Below are positions 1-5,429 of a DNA stretch of 5,429 nucleotides, one piece after another. The notes below the pieces were generated by a model. The model saw only the letters and a list, made by a program, of their open reading frames with translations. It did no database searches and was not told the DNA's origin. Source of the DNA: Chitinophagaceae bacterium (lineage in GTDB: Bacteria > Bacteroidota > Bacteroidia > Chitinophagales > Chitinophagaceae); NCBI GenBank assembly GCA_023251335.1, contig JAHEZA010000211.1:1-5429 (forward strand), written 5' to 3'. Numbering within the stretch: position 1 is the first letter of the stretch; each line of letters starts with the position of its first letter. Position numbers and translations under genes: made by a program.

Positions 1-896
1 ATTATATAAGCAGTTACGAACATGGTTATAATATATCAAAAATCCATGAACTTGTATTAAACGCAAGTTCTGTATGCTGGGCAGATTATTTGCTGCCACA
101 AACATTAAATAATAAACAGCATATACTTGATGATCTTAACAACGATGCGCCGAAGGGTTTGGTAGCTATCAACCATCCATTGTTAAGGCACGCTTACAAG
201 CCGTCTGATTTTAAATATCTCACGCATTATTCATGCATGGAAGTATTGAACCCTTCCTGTAATTCTGCTGCATTATGGGATGAATGTTTGTCTGCCGGCA
301 AACCTGTTTTTATTATGGGAGATGATGATTGCCATGATGTGTTTGATACAAACAGAGTTGGAAAAAATTGCACTTGGATTAATATACCACGTCCAGGCAA
401 GAACAATATCCTGCAAGCTTTAAAAACAGGTTGTAGTTACGGAATGCGGGTTGGGCCAAACCTGAGGGTAGAAGAAAGAAAAGATGAAAATGACAGTATG
501 CCAATGCTACAACAATTTCTTGTAAAAAAAGATACCATAAGTGCAAAATTTAACTTGCCGGCTAAAGCAATAATCGTATCTGGAAAGGATGGCCATTTGA
601 TACAGGAAGCATCGAATACGAATGCTGTTTTATTTAAGCTGGGCACAAACGAGCCTTATGCACGTATTACCGCAAACTATGCAAATGGAACACAGGTTTT
701 TTTAAATCCTGTGTTCAGGTATAAAAAGTTTCCACTCCGCAAGGCTGTAGCACGCATTGATGCAGCGCAGACGCGATGGGTTAAAACAGCAGGCTTATTC
801 GTGTTGACAATCTGGTTTGGCCTTGTCTTAACCCTTCTTTTTCAAAAAAAACAACATCATAAATTATCAGCCAATATAGCACCAGTTTATGGATAA
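1..896 (+). CDS. PHP-domain metal-dependent phosphoesterase, membrane-anchored (5' end missing)
   Basis: The reading frame is open to the left edge (first full codon at base 3), so the N-terminal part lies outside the window; 297 residues are visible plus a TAA stop at 894-896. The visible part matches the second half of a PHP domain, a metal-dependent phosphoesterase fold. It shows SSYEHGYN near the edge, VAINHP with its histidine at 174-176, CMEVLN with its glutamate at 240-242, and GDDDCHD, whose DxH metal pair is at 327-335. ILQALKTG follows, then a small beta-rich region ending in LNPVFRY, a C-terminal extension typical of stand-alone PHP proteins. A hydrophobic helix at about 786-842 (TAGLFVLTIWFGLVLTLLF), followed by QKKQHHK, is probably a single membrane anchor. 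The substrate cannot be told; a phosphoester is expected from the family. A TTG at 90 could be read as a start, but PHP-like sequence continues upstream of it, so I treat the gene as truncated by the window. It overlaps the next gene by 8 bp. Confidence 0.8.
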   Translation, partial: YISSYEHGYNISKIHELVLNASSVCWADYLLPQTLNNKQHILDDLNNDAPKGLVAINHPLLRHAYKPSDFKYLTHYSCMEVLNPSCNSAALWDECLSAGKPVFIMGDDDCHDVFDTNRVGKNCTWINIPRPGKNNILQALKTGCSYGMRVGPNLRVEERKDENDSMPMLQQFLVKKDTISAKFNLPAKAIIVSGKDGHLIQEASNTNAVLFKLGTNEPYARITANYANGTQVFLNPVFRYKKFPLRKAVARIDAAQTRWVKTAGLFVLTIWFGLVLTLLFQKKQHHKLSANIAPVYG

Positions 897-1290
897 AGTC
901 CAATCATTAATACTAAAAATAGTAGAGTTCGGAATTGTAGGCCTGTCTGGCATGTTCCTAGATTTTTCAATAACATGGATTTTGAAAGAAAAAGTTAAGT
1001 GGAATAAATATGTTTCAAATGCTGCGGGCTTTTCGACCGCCGTTGTAAGTAATTTCTTTTTAAATTATATATGGACGTTTAATAGAGAAGCAGTGAGTGT
1101 TGCCGGCGCTTTCTGGTTATTTTTCTTAATTTCACTTGCAGGTCTTTTATTAAACAGCGGTTTCATATACGTGTTGCATGAAAAAAAGAAAGTAAATTTT
1201 TATCTTTCCAAACTACTTGCTATTGCGTTAGTGTTCTGCTGGAACTTCAGCGCTAACTACTTTTTCAATTTTCATTCAGTTGCTAAATGA
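889..1290 (+). CDS. GtrA-family membrane protein (putative lipid-linked sugar flippase)
   Basis: This 133-residue protein is almost entirely membrane-embedded. Four hydrophobic helices are visible at about residues 12-32, 42-64, 74-96 and 106-128, which is the size and topology of the GtrA/DPMS family (PF04138). The signature NFxxNYxWTF is at residues 55-64, and a similar NFxxNYxFxF is at 119-128, so the two halves echo each other as in other family members. GtrA proteins are thought to help move undecaprenyl-phosphate sugars across the inner membrane or to assist a partner glycosyltransferase; direct biochemistry is limited. The ATG at 889 lies inside the end of the PHP gene (8-bp overlap), and the TGA overlaps the next ATG (ATGA at 1287-1290), so all three genes are probably cotranscribed and translationally coupled. 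The neighbouring PMT-type glycosyltransferase supports a role in supplying lipid-linked sugar. Confidence 0.88.
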   Translation: MDKVQSLILKIVEFGIVGLSGMFLDFSITWILKEKVKWNKYVSNAAGFSTAVVSNFFLNYIWTFNREAVSVAGAFWLFFLISLAGLLLNSGFIYVLHEKKKVNFYLSKLLAIALVFCWNFSANYFFNFHSVAK

Positions 1291-2840
1291 AGTATCGCAA
1301 AAAATTAGTTCACCTTATAATTATTGCTTCATGCATACGGTTGTTTATTGCAGGCGCAATCGGACTGGGCAACGATGAAGTGTATTATTATACCTATGCA
1401 CTGCACTTACAGTGGAATTATTTTGATCATCCGCCCGGCGTTGCATTATTAATAAGATTAACCACGCTAAACCTATTACTTTCTAATGAACTGTTTATTA
1501 GGCTTGGAAGTATAATATGTGCAGCTGTAGGCACCTGGTTAAGTTTTAAAACAGGTGTGCTTATTAAAAATGAAAGAACAGGTTGGTATGCTGCTATTTT
1601 ATATAACACGAGTATCTATACAAGCATTATTGCAGGTTCGTTTATTTTGCCGGACAGTCCTCAGGTTGTTTTTTGGCTGGCGGCTATGTTCTTGATGATA
1701 CAAATGGCGGGGTTGCTTAATGACAATAAACAAATTGCTTTAAGGCAATGGTTATTGTTTGCCTTATTAAACGGCGTTTGCATTCTATGTAAAGTACATG
1801 GCATTTTCCTGTGGTTCGGATTTATTTTGTATCTCCTGTTTTATAAGAGGAGAGTATTTTTGCAGCCGCAGTTATACATAGCGGGATTAATTACGGTTGC
1901 CGTTTTTAGCCCCATCATCTGGTGGAATATCAACAATCATTTTGTGACCTGGACCTTCCATAGCAACCGCGTAGCCATACACCATGTTCAAGTAAATTTC
2001 AGCAGTTTTATACAAGCATTTTTCGGGCAGGTATTTTATAACAACCCGGTGAATGTTGTATTAGCTGGTGCAGCCATATATTTCTATCGCTCAAAAAAAT
2101 TTCTACAGCAAAGGACCTACATGCTTTTATTGTTTGTGGGTTTGCCTATTATTATTGCCGTAAGTATTATATCGGTTTTTGATAGCGTATTGCCACATTG
2201 GAGTGGCCCAGGATTTCTTTCATTAAGTTTCATTGCGGCTGCCTATTTAGATAGCGTAAATATTAATTCAATAAAATTTCCAGTTGTCTTAAAAACCTGC
2301 ATCGCTTTGATTGGCATAACGATTATTAGTGGCCTCGCCCTTATTAATTTTTATCCGGGTACTATCGGCAGTAAAGAAGAAGCCAAATACGGCAGCGGAG
2401 ATTTTACACTGGATATGTACGGATGGAAAGACTTTCAGCAACAATACAACACATGGTTGCAGCAACAAGATGAAAGCGCTTATTACAAGAAGCTGAAGAT
2501 CGTTTGCGACAAATGGTTCCCCGCGGCACATATTGAATACTATGTAGCCCGGCCAATGCACACCACCGTTATAGGTGTTGGCAACCTTCATGACCTCCAC
2601 AATTTTGCCTGGCTTAATAAAGCAGGAAACGATTTAAAAAAAGGCGATGATGCGCTTTGTATTGTGCCCAGCAATTATTCAACAGATGTAGATGATGTTT
2701 ATCAACATGAATTTTCGTCAATAACAAAACTCCATAGGTTCACGGCTTTAAGAAGCGGGAAACCCACAAGATTCTTCACACTTTATCTTTTAAAAAATTA
2801 CCAGGCAACGGATGAAGTGCATACACTTTCAATTCAATAA
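1287..2840 (+). CDS. GT-C glycosyltransferase, PMT/ArnT-like (GT39/GT83 type)
   Basis: This 517-residue multi-pass membrane protein resembles the dolichyl-phosphate-mannose mannosyltransferase/ArnT group (PMT_2, PF13231). After the first helix comes the hallmark NDEVYYY with the acidic pair D30-E31, expected to be catalytic in the first periplasmic loop. QWNYFDHPPG follows at residues 42-51, and an LPDSPQ loop at 121-126 matches the second conserved acidic loop. Further landmarks are SPIIWWN (208-214) and PHWSGPGFL (303-311), the latter close to the PxWxxPxxL pattern of ArnT relatives. Helices continue to about residue 355, then a soluble C-terminal domain of about 160 residues follows, including the family's GWKDF-like and EYYVARP-like segments. 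Such enzymes move a sugar from a polyprenyl-phosphate donor to a lipid, glycan or protein on the outer face of the inner membrane. Donor and acceptor cannot be read from sequence, so calling it arnT would be too specific. Its ATG overlaps the stop of the GtrA gene by 4 bp. Confidence 0.85.
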   Translation: MKYRKKLVHLIIIASCIRLFIAGAIGLGNDEVYYYTYALHLQWNYFDHPPGVALLIRLTTLNLLLSNELFIRLGSIICAAVGTWLSFKTGVLIKNERTGWYAAILYNTSIYTSIIAGSFILPDSPQVVFWLAAMFLMIQMAGLLNDNKQIALRQWLLFALLNGVCILCKVHGIFLWFGFILYLLFYKRRVFLQPQLYIAGLITVAVFSPIIWWNINNHFVTWTFHSNRVAIHHVQVNFSSFIQAFFGQVFYNNPVNVVLAGAAIYFYRSKKFLQQRTYMLLLFVGLPIIIAVSIISVFDSVLPHWSGPGFLSLSFIAAAYLDSVNINSIKFPVVLKTCIALIGITIISGLALINFYPGTIGSKEEAKYGSGDFTLDMYGWKDFQQQYNTWLQQQDESAYYKKLKIVCDKWFPAAHIEYYVARPMHTTVIGVGNLHDLHNFAWLNKAGNDLKKGDDALCIVPSNYSTDVDDVYQHEFSSITKLHRFTALRSGKPTRFFTLYLLKNYQATDEVHTLSIQ

Positions 2841-2895
2841 TAGGTGAAGTATAAACATTTATTGGTGAATCTGATAGCGGTAAATGGAGAATTGT

Positions 2896-2919
2896 CAGCA
2901 GGCGTGCTGTTACTTTTTT
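2896..2919 (+). terminator. Weak rho-independent terminator after the glycosyltransferase operon
   Basis: An inverted repeat CAGCA (2896-2900) / TGCTG (2905-2909) encloses a GGCG loop and is followed, after TTAC, by six T residues at 2914-2919. It lies 55 bp after the glycosyltransferase stop, where the + strand operon should end before the convergent ilvE gene. The stem is only 5 bp and the T-run does not touch it, so this is a modest candidate. Confidence 0.35.
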
Positions 2920-2945
2920 AATATTTTCTTTGTCAAAGTTTCAGG

Positions 2946-2964
2946 TACTATTATCTACTATTAT
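2946..2964. repeat. Two-copy short direct repeat in the convergent spacer
   Basis: TACTATTAT occurs twice (2946-2954 and 2956-2964) with a single C between the copies. It lies in the A+T-rich spacer between the glycosyltransferase and ilvE ends. It is too short and too simple to assign a function, and could be chance in A+T-rich DNA. Confidence 0.5.
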
Positions 2965-3011
2965 TTTCTTTTCGCAAATGCATATTAATGCGCCTGGACC
3001 TCAAAATCGCT

Positions 3012-4076
3012 TCAAACTTTTACCAGCCAGCCAAAACTATCTTCTACATTCCCCTCTTTAATGTCAGACATTCTTTTTTTCACATCCGGAGCCACTGTCC
3101 ATTTGTCAACGTCGAATTTCATGACAAAATCTTTATAAGCCAGTTCTTTTATAGGCGAAATAGTGGCCGCTGTACCCGTGCCAAAAACCTCGCGAAGTGT
3201 ACCCTTTTTATAAGCCTCCACGATTTCATCCATACTTAATCTTCTTTCTTCCACATTTAGCCCCAATTCCTTTAACAATTCAATGACGCTATCCCTGGTT
3301 ACCCCCGCCAAAATCGTTCCTTCGTTTAATGAAGGGGTTATTGCTGTATTTCCTATAATAAAAAACACATTCATGGTACCACATTCCTGTACATATTTAT
3401 GTTCAAAAGCATCCATCCATAACACCTGGTCGTAGCCCTTTCTTTTCGCTTCCGCCGAAGGATACAAGGAAGAACCATAATTACCAGCATTTTTTGCAAA
3501 TCCCACTCCGCCAGGAACTGCGCGAACGTATTTTTCTTCAGCATATATCCTCATCGGCTCGCTATAATAGGGACCCGTTGGGCTCAGGATAATCATAAAC
3601 TTATAGGTAAGGCTTGGTCGCACTCCTATTGCTTCATCCGTAGCAAACATAAAAGGCCTGATATATAATGAGTAATCGTGCTTTTCAGGAATCCATGCTT
3701 CATCCACTTTTACTAATTGTTTCATCCCCTCCATAAAAATTTCTTCGGGTACGGTTGGCATTTCCATTCTTTCTGCAGAAATATTAAACCGTTTGAAATT
3801 ATCTTCAGGCCGGAAAATAAACACTTCACCAGCTTTGTTTTTATAAGCTTTTACACCTTCAAAAATAGCCTGGCCATAGTGAATAGCCGCTAACGAAGGG
3901 TCGAACGAAATAGGTTGATAAGGTTTGATGGACACTTCGCCCCATGCTCCATTTTCATAATCCACTTCCAGCATGTGATCCGTAAAATATCTTCCAAAAG
4001 GAAGACGATCCATATCTAAAGAGGCCAGCTTACTGTTTTTTGTTTTTGTGATTTTAAAAACATCAGTACCAATCAT
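3012..4076 (-). CDS. ilvE: Branched-chain amino acid aminotransferase
   Basis: This 354-residue PLP enzyme of fold type IV (PF01063) interconverts leucine, isoleucine and valine with their 2-oxo acids using 2-oxoglutarate/glutamate. It is the last step of branched-chain amino acid synthesis and the first of their breakdown. The length and the N-terminal extension fit the longer, eukaryote-like BCAT type rather than the roughly 310-residue E. coli type. Landmarks are HYGQAIFEGVKAY (residues 66-78), FRPEDNFKRFN (88-98), and the cofactor lysine K195 in FAKNAGNYGSSL. QVLWMD follows, then QECGTMNVFF with E231, and the phosphate-binding GTGTAATISP (299-308). All expected key residues are present. 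The ATG at 4076-4074 gives the usual N-terminus. The gene is monocistronic here, convergent with the glycosyltransferase operon and divergent from the gene at 4130. In Bacteroidota the same 2-oxo acids also prime iso-branched fatty acids, so the enzyme may serve lipid synthesis too (inference). Confidence 0.95.
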   Translation of the reverse strand: MIGTDVFKITKTKNSKLASLDMDRLPFGRYFTDHMLEVDYENGAWGEVSIKPYQPISFDPSLAAIHYGQAIFEGVKAYKNKAGEVFIFRPEDNFKRFNISAERMEMPTVPEEIFMEGMKQLVKVDEAWIPEKHDYSLYIRPFMFATDEAIGVRPSLTYKFMIILSPTGPYYSEPMRIYAEEKYVRAVPGGVGFAKNAGNYGSSLYPSAEAKRKGYDQVLWMDAFEHKYVQECGTMNVFFIIGNTAITPSLNEGTILAGVTRDSVIELLKELGLNVEERRLSMDEIVEAYKKGTLREVFGTGTAATISPIKELAYKDFVMKFDVDKWTVAPDVKKRMSDIKEGNVEDSFGWLVKV

Positions 4077-4129
4077 ATCATTAAATTTGCTACAAAGGAA
4101 CGAAAAAAAGAGACCGCTAAAATATTTTT
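4077..4129. promoter_or_regulatory. Divergent promoter region between ilvE and the gene at 4130
   Basis: Only 53 bp separate two divergent start codons, so both promoters must lie here or inside the flanking genes. On the + strand TAAATTTG (4082-4089) fits the Bacteroidota -7 element TAnnTTTG exactly and is 40 bp ahead of the ATG at 4130, but no TTTG is seen at the expected -33 distance. On the minus strand the best match is TTCCTTTG (4100-4093), one base off consensus, which would leave a very short leader for ilvE. Neither start has a convincing Shine-Dalgarno sequence, which is usual in this phylum. Confidence 0.35.
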
Positions 4130-4627
4130 ATGAGTATAGATAATATACAATTATCAAAAACCGCACGCAGAATACTTTTTACAAAAACTTTGATAGAAGC
4201 TACCGAAGCAGGAAAATCTGGTAATAAATCAGAAATAACAATCAATTGCTTAGGGGGAAATGAGAAAAGTATCCTTTTCCTTGTAAAGGATCCGCAAAAC
4301 AAGTTTTTGGGAGATGAAGAAATGAATTTGCTATCTAACCTTATAACAGCCTGCGAATTAACAATGGCAGATATAGTGCTGGTTAATAACACCCACACTG
4401 CGGCTACCTGCCAGCAGCTTTCGGATCATTTCCATTCAAAAAAAATTCTCATGTTTGGCCTCAACACCTCCGAAATGGAATTGCCATTTTCTATCCCACA
4501 TTTTCAGATACAGACTTTCAATCAACAATTATATATGACTGCGCCGCCCTTAAATCAATTTCTAACAAATAAGGATCTGAAAAAGGAATTATGGCTGTGT
4601 CTCCAAAAATTATTTTTAAATAAATGA
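4130..4627 (+). CDS. Uncharacterised protein, possible DNA polymerase III psi (HolD)-like
   Basis: This is a soluble 165-residue protein with no signal peptide or membrane helix. The order of elements suggests an alpha/beta fold: a strand SILFLVKD (residues 47-54), an acidic helix EEMNLLSNLITACEL (63-77), a strand DIVLVNN (81-87), a helix, and a strand KKILMFGL (104-111). A C-terminal region follows with the pattern PPLNQFLTNKDLKKELW (139-155) and a closing helix to LFLNK. The order of a strand, an LLxxLL-like helix, a strand, an FG-L turn, and a tail of the form L-x-L-x-x-D/K-x-x-K-x-x-LW is reminiscent of HolD, the psi subunit of the polymerase III clamp loader. This rests on eye comparison only, and sequence identity is low. 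The safe call is a conserved hypothetical. The TGA overlaps the rdgB ATG by 4 bp (ATGA at 4624-4627), so the two are probably translated from one message. The ATG at 4130 is taken as start because it is the first in the frame after the divergent promoter region. Confidence 0.7.
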   Translation: MSIDNIQLSKTARRILFTKTLIEATEAGKSGNKSEITINCLGGNEKSILFLVKDPQNKFLGDEEMNLLSNLITACELTMADIVLVNNTHTAATCQQLSDHFHSKKILMFGLNTSEMELPFSIPHFQIQTFNQQLYMTAPPLNQFLTNKDLKKELWLCLQKLFLNK

Positions 4628-5211
4628 AGACGTTAATTTTTGCTACCAATAATGACCATAAAGTAGCTGAGATAAAGAGTGTTCTTAATAATAGATTTAA
4701 TCTCTTGTCGCTAAAGGACGCTGGGATAAATATTGATATTCCTGAGCCTTACCCGACCCTGGAAGAAAATGCCCGGGAGAAAGCAAGGGTGATTAACAGA
4801 TTAACAGATGAAGATTGTTTTTCGGAAGATACCGGACTTGAAGTAACTTCTTTGAATGGAGAACCTGGCGTAAAAAGCGCAAGATATTCGGGAGAAAATC
4901 GCTCGTTTGAAAATAATATTGATAAACTTTTATTGAATTTAGGACATCAGAAAAATCGGGAGGCACAATTCCGGACAGTTATTTGCCTGATACGCAAGGG
5001 AAAAGAAAAACTTTTTGAAGGTGTATGTAAAGGCACTATTATTGCAGAACGCAAAGGCAATGCAGGGTTTGGATATGACCCGGTGTTTGTACCTGAAGGC
5101 GCCGAGAAAACCTTTGCAGAAATGCCCTTAAATGAAAAAAATCTTTTTAGCCATCGAAAGAAAGCAATGGAAAAATTAATCACTTTTTTGCTCTCCGAAG
5201 AAGCTGACTAA
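4624..5211 (+). CDS. rdgB: dITP/XTP pyrophosphatase (non-canonical purine NTP pyrophosphatase)
   Basis: This 195-residue protein belongs to the HAM1/RdgB family, which hydrolyses dITP, ITP and XTP to the monophosphate plus pyrophosphate and so keeps deaminated purines out of DNA and RNA. The family motifs are all present in order: the nucleotide-binding ATNNDHKVAEI at residues 7-17, EENAREKA (47-54), and the catalytic/metal-binding SEDTGLEV (67-74) with D69. They continue with LNGEPGVKSARYSG (77-90), GFGYDPVF (148-155) and the base-recognition SHRKKA (176-181). The length is normal and the gene looks intact. SEDTG in place of the E. coli ADDSG is a conservative variant. The ATG at 4624 sits in a 4-bp overlap with the upstream gene, which both fixes the start and suggests translational coupling. 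The product is cytosolic. No terminator hairpin is seen after the stop, so transcription may continue into the sigma factor gene 29 bp downstream. Confidence 0.95.
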   Translation: MKTLIFATNNDHKVAEIKSVLNNRFNLLSLKDAGINIDIPEPYPTLEENAREKARVINRLTDEDCFSEDTGLEVTSLNGEPGVKSARYSGENRSFENNIDKLLLNLGHQKNREAQFRTVICLIRKGKEKLFEGVCKGTIIAERKGNAGFGYDPVFVPEGAEKTFAEMPLNEKNLFSHRKKAMEKLITFLLSEEAD

Positions 5212-5240
5212 ATACAATTCCGGAAAAATATTACTATAAT

Positions 5241-5429
5241 TTGACTTACCCAGGCAACCAAATACCTCAGGAAAACGACTTAATAAAAGGTTGTGTTAAC
5301 AGAGATCCTAATATGCAGCGTTTGCTGTATGAAAGATTCTCTTCAAAAATGTATGGCGTTTGCCTCAGATACTCAGAAAATACCGAAGATGCAAATGATG
5401 TGATGCAGGAAGGTTTTATCAAGGTGTAT
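5241..5429 (+). CDS. ECF-type RNA polymerase sigma factor (3' end missing)
   Basis: The frame in phase with base 5241 runs open to the right edge, giving 63 codons. It reads DLIKGCVNRDP, then LLYERFSSKMYGVCLRY, then DANDVMQEGFIKVY. This is sigma-70 region 2 (PF04542) as found in extracytoplasmic-function sigma factors, where the D-x-x-Q-E core helps bind the polymerase clamp and the -10 region. The rest of region 2 and region 4 lie beyond the window. The start is uncertain. The frame opens at 5208, just after an in-frame TGA, and contains no ATG before 5313, which would cut into the conserved region. The TTG at 5241 is the only usual alternative start and gives an N-terminus of normal length for the family (about 12 residues before DLIKG). 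The gene lies 29 bp after rdgB on the same strand. ECF factors in this phylum are often paired with FecR-type anti-sigma genes, which would be outside the window. Confidence 0.85.
   Translation, partial: MTYPGNQIPQENDLIKGCVNRDPNMQRLLYERFSSKMYGVCLRYSENTEDANDVMQEGFIKVY

Noticed and set aside
90..92. TTG as the start codon of the first gene
   Set aside because: The frame stays open to the left edge and the codons before it encode PHP-like sequence (SSYEHGYN, VCWADY), so the gene simply begins outside the window.
437..646. Open frame on the minus strand, 69 codons
   Set aside because: It lies wholly within the PHP gene, has no recognisable domain and is explained as an antisense shadow.
2289..2600. 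Open frame on the minus strand, 103 codons
   Set aside because: It is antisense to the soluble domain of the glycosyltransferase, whose conserved motifs show that the + strand is the coding one.
1287..2840. Naming the glycosyltransferase arnT (lipid A aminoarabinose transferase)
   Set aside because: The shared motifs are common to the whole PMT_2 group, and no aminoarabinose synthesis genes are in the window.
2980..2991. GCAT-ATTA-ATGC inverted repeat as an ilvE terminator
   Set aside because: The stem is only 4 bp and no T-run follows it in the ilvE direction.
2988..3239. Open frame on the + strand, 83 codons
   Set aside because: It covers the 3' end of ilvE on the opposite strand; the protein is Phe/His/Arg-rich with no domain, typical of an antisense frame.
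4117..4398. Open frame on the minus strand, 93 codons, divergent from nothing obvious
   Set aside because: It is antisense to the 165-residue gene and would run into the ilvE promoter region; the opposite strand is better supported by its coupling to rdgB.
4947..5183. Open frame on the minus strand, 78 codons
   Set aside because: It is antisense to the most conserved part of rdgB.

Overview
This is an A+T-rich window, and its protein families and gene style point to a Bacteroidota chromosome, probably Chitinophagaceae or a close relative. Three things suggest this: the RdgB and branched-chain aminotransferase sequence types, the ECF sigma factor at the right edge, and start codons without clear Shine-Dalgarno sequences. 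The taxonomic call is inferred from protein style, because there is no rRNA in the window. I see no mobile element, CRISPR array, tRNA or phage gene.

Left block (1-2840, + strand): three tightly overlapping genes for envelope or membrane chemistry. The first is the 3' part of a PHP-superfamily metal-dependent phosphoesterase with a C-terminal membrane anchor, cut by the window edge. It overlaps a four-helix GtrA-family membrane protein by 8 bp. That gene overlaps, by 4 bp, a 517-residue PMT/ArnT-type glycosyltransferase that should use a polyprenyl-phosphate sugar. GtrA proteins and GT-C glycosyltransferases commonly cooperate in moving and transferring lipid-linked sugars, so this looks like part of a glycan-modification operon. 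The PHP protein is the unusual partner.

Middle (2841-4129): a 171-bp A+T-rich spacer with a weak terminator-like hairpin separates that operon from ilvE, which lies on the minus strand and encodes a complete branched-chain amino acid aminotransferase. A 53-bp divergent intergenic region follows.

Right block (4130-5429, + strand): an uncharacterised 165-residue protein overlaps rdgB by 4 bp. rdgB encodes the dITP/XTP pyrophosphatase that cleans the nucleotide pool. The 165-residue protein has a layout reminiscent of the DNA polymerase III psi subunit (HolD), which is the most interesting unproven idea here. After 29 bp comes the 5' end of an ECF-type RNA polymerase sigma factor gene. It has no ATG in a sensible place, probably starts at TTG, and is cut by the right edge.

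Most of the window is ordinary core genome. The two places that deserve a second look are the PHP-GtrA-glycosyltransferase operon and the psi-like gene coupled to rdgB.
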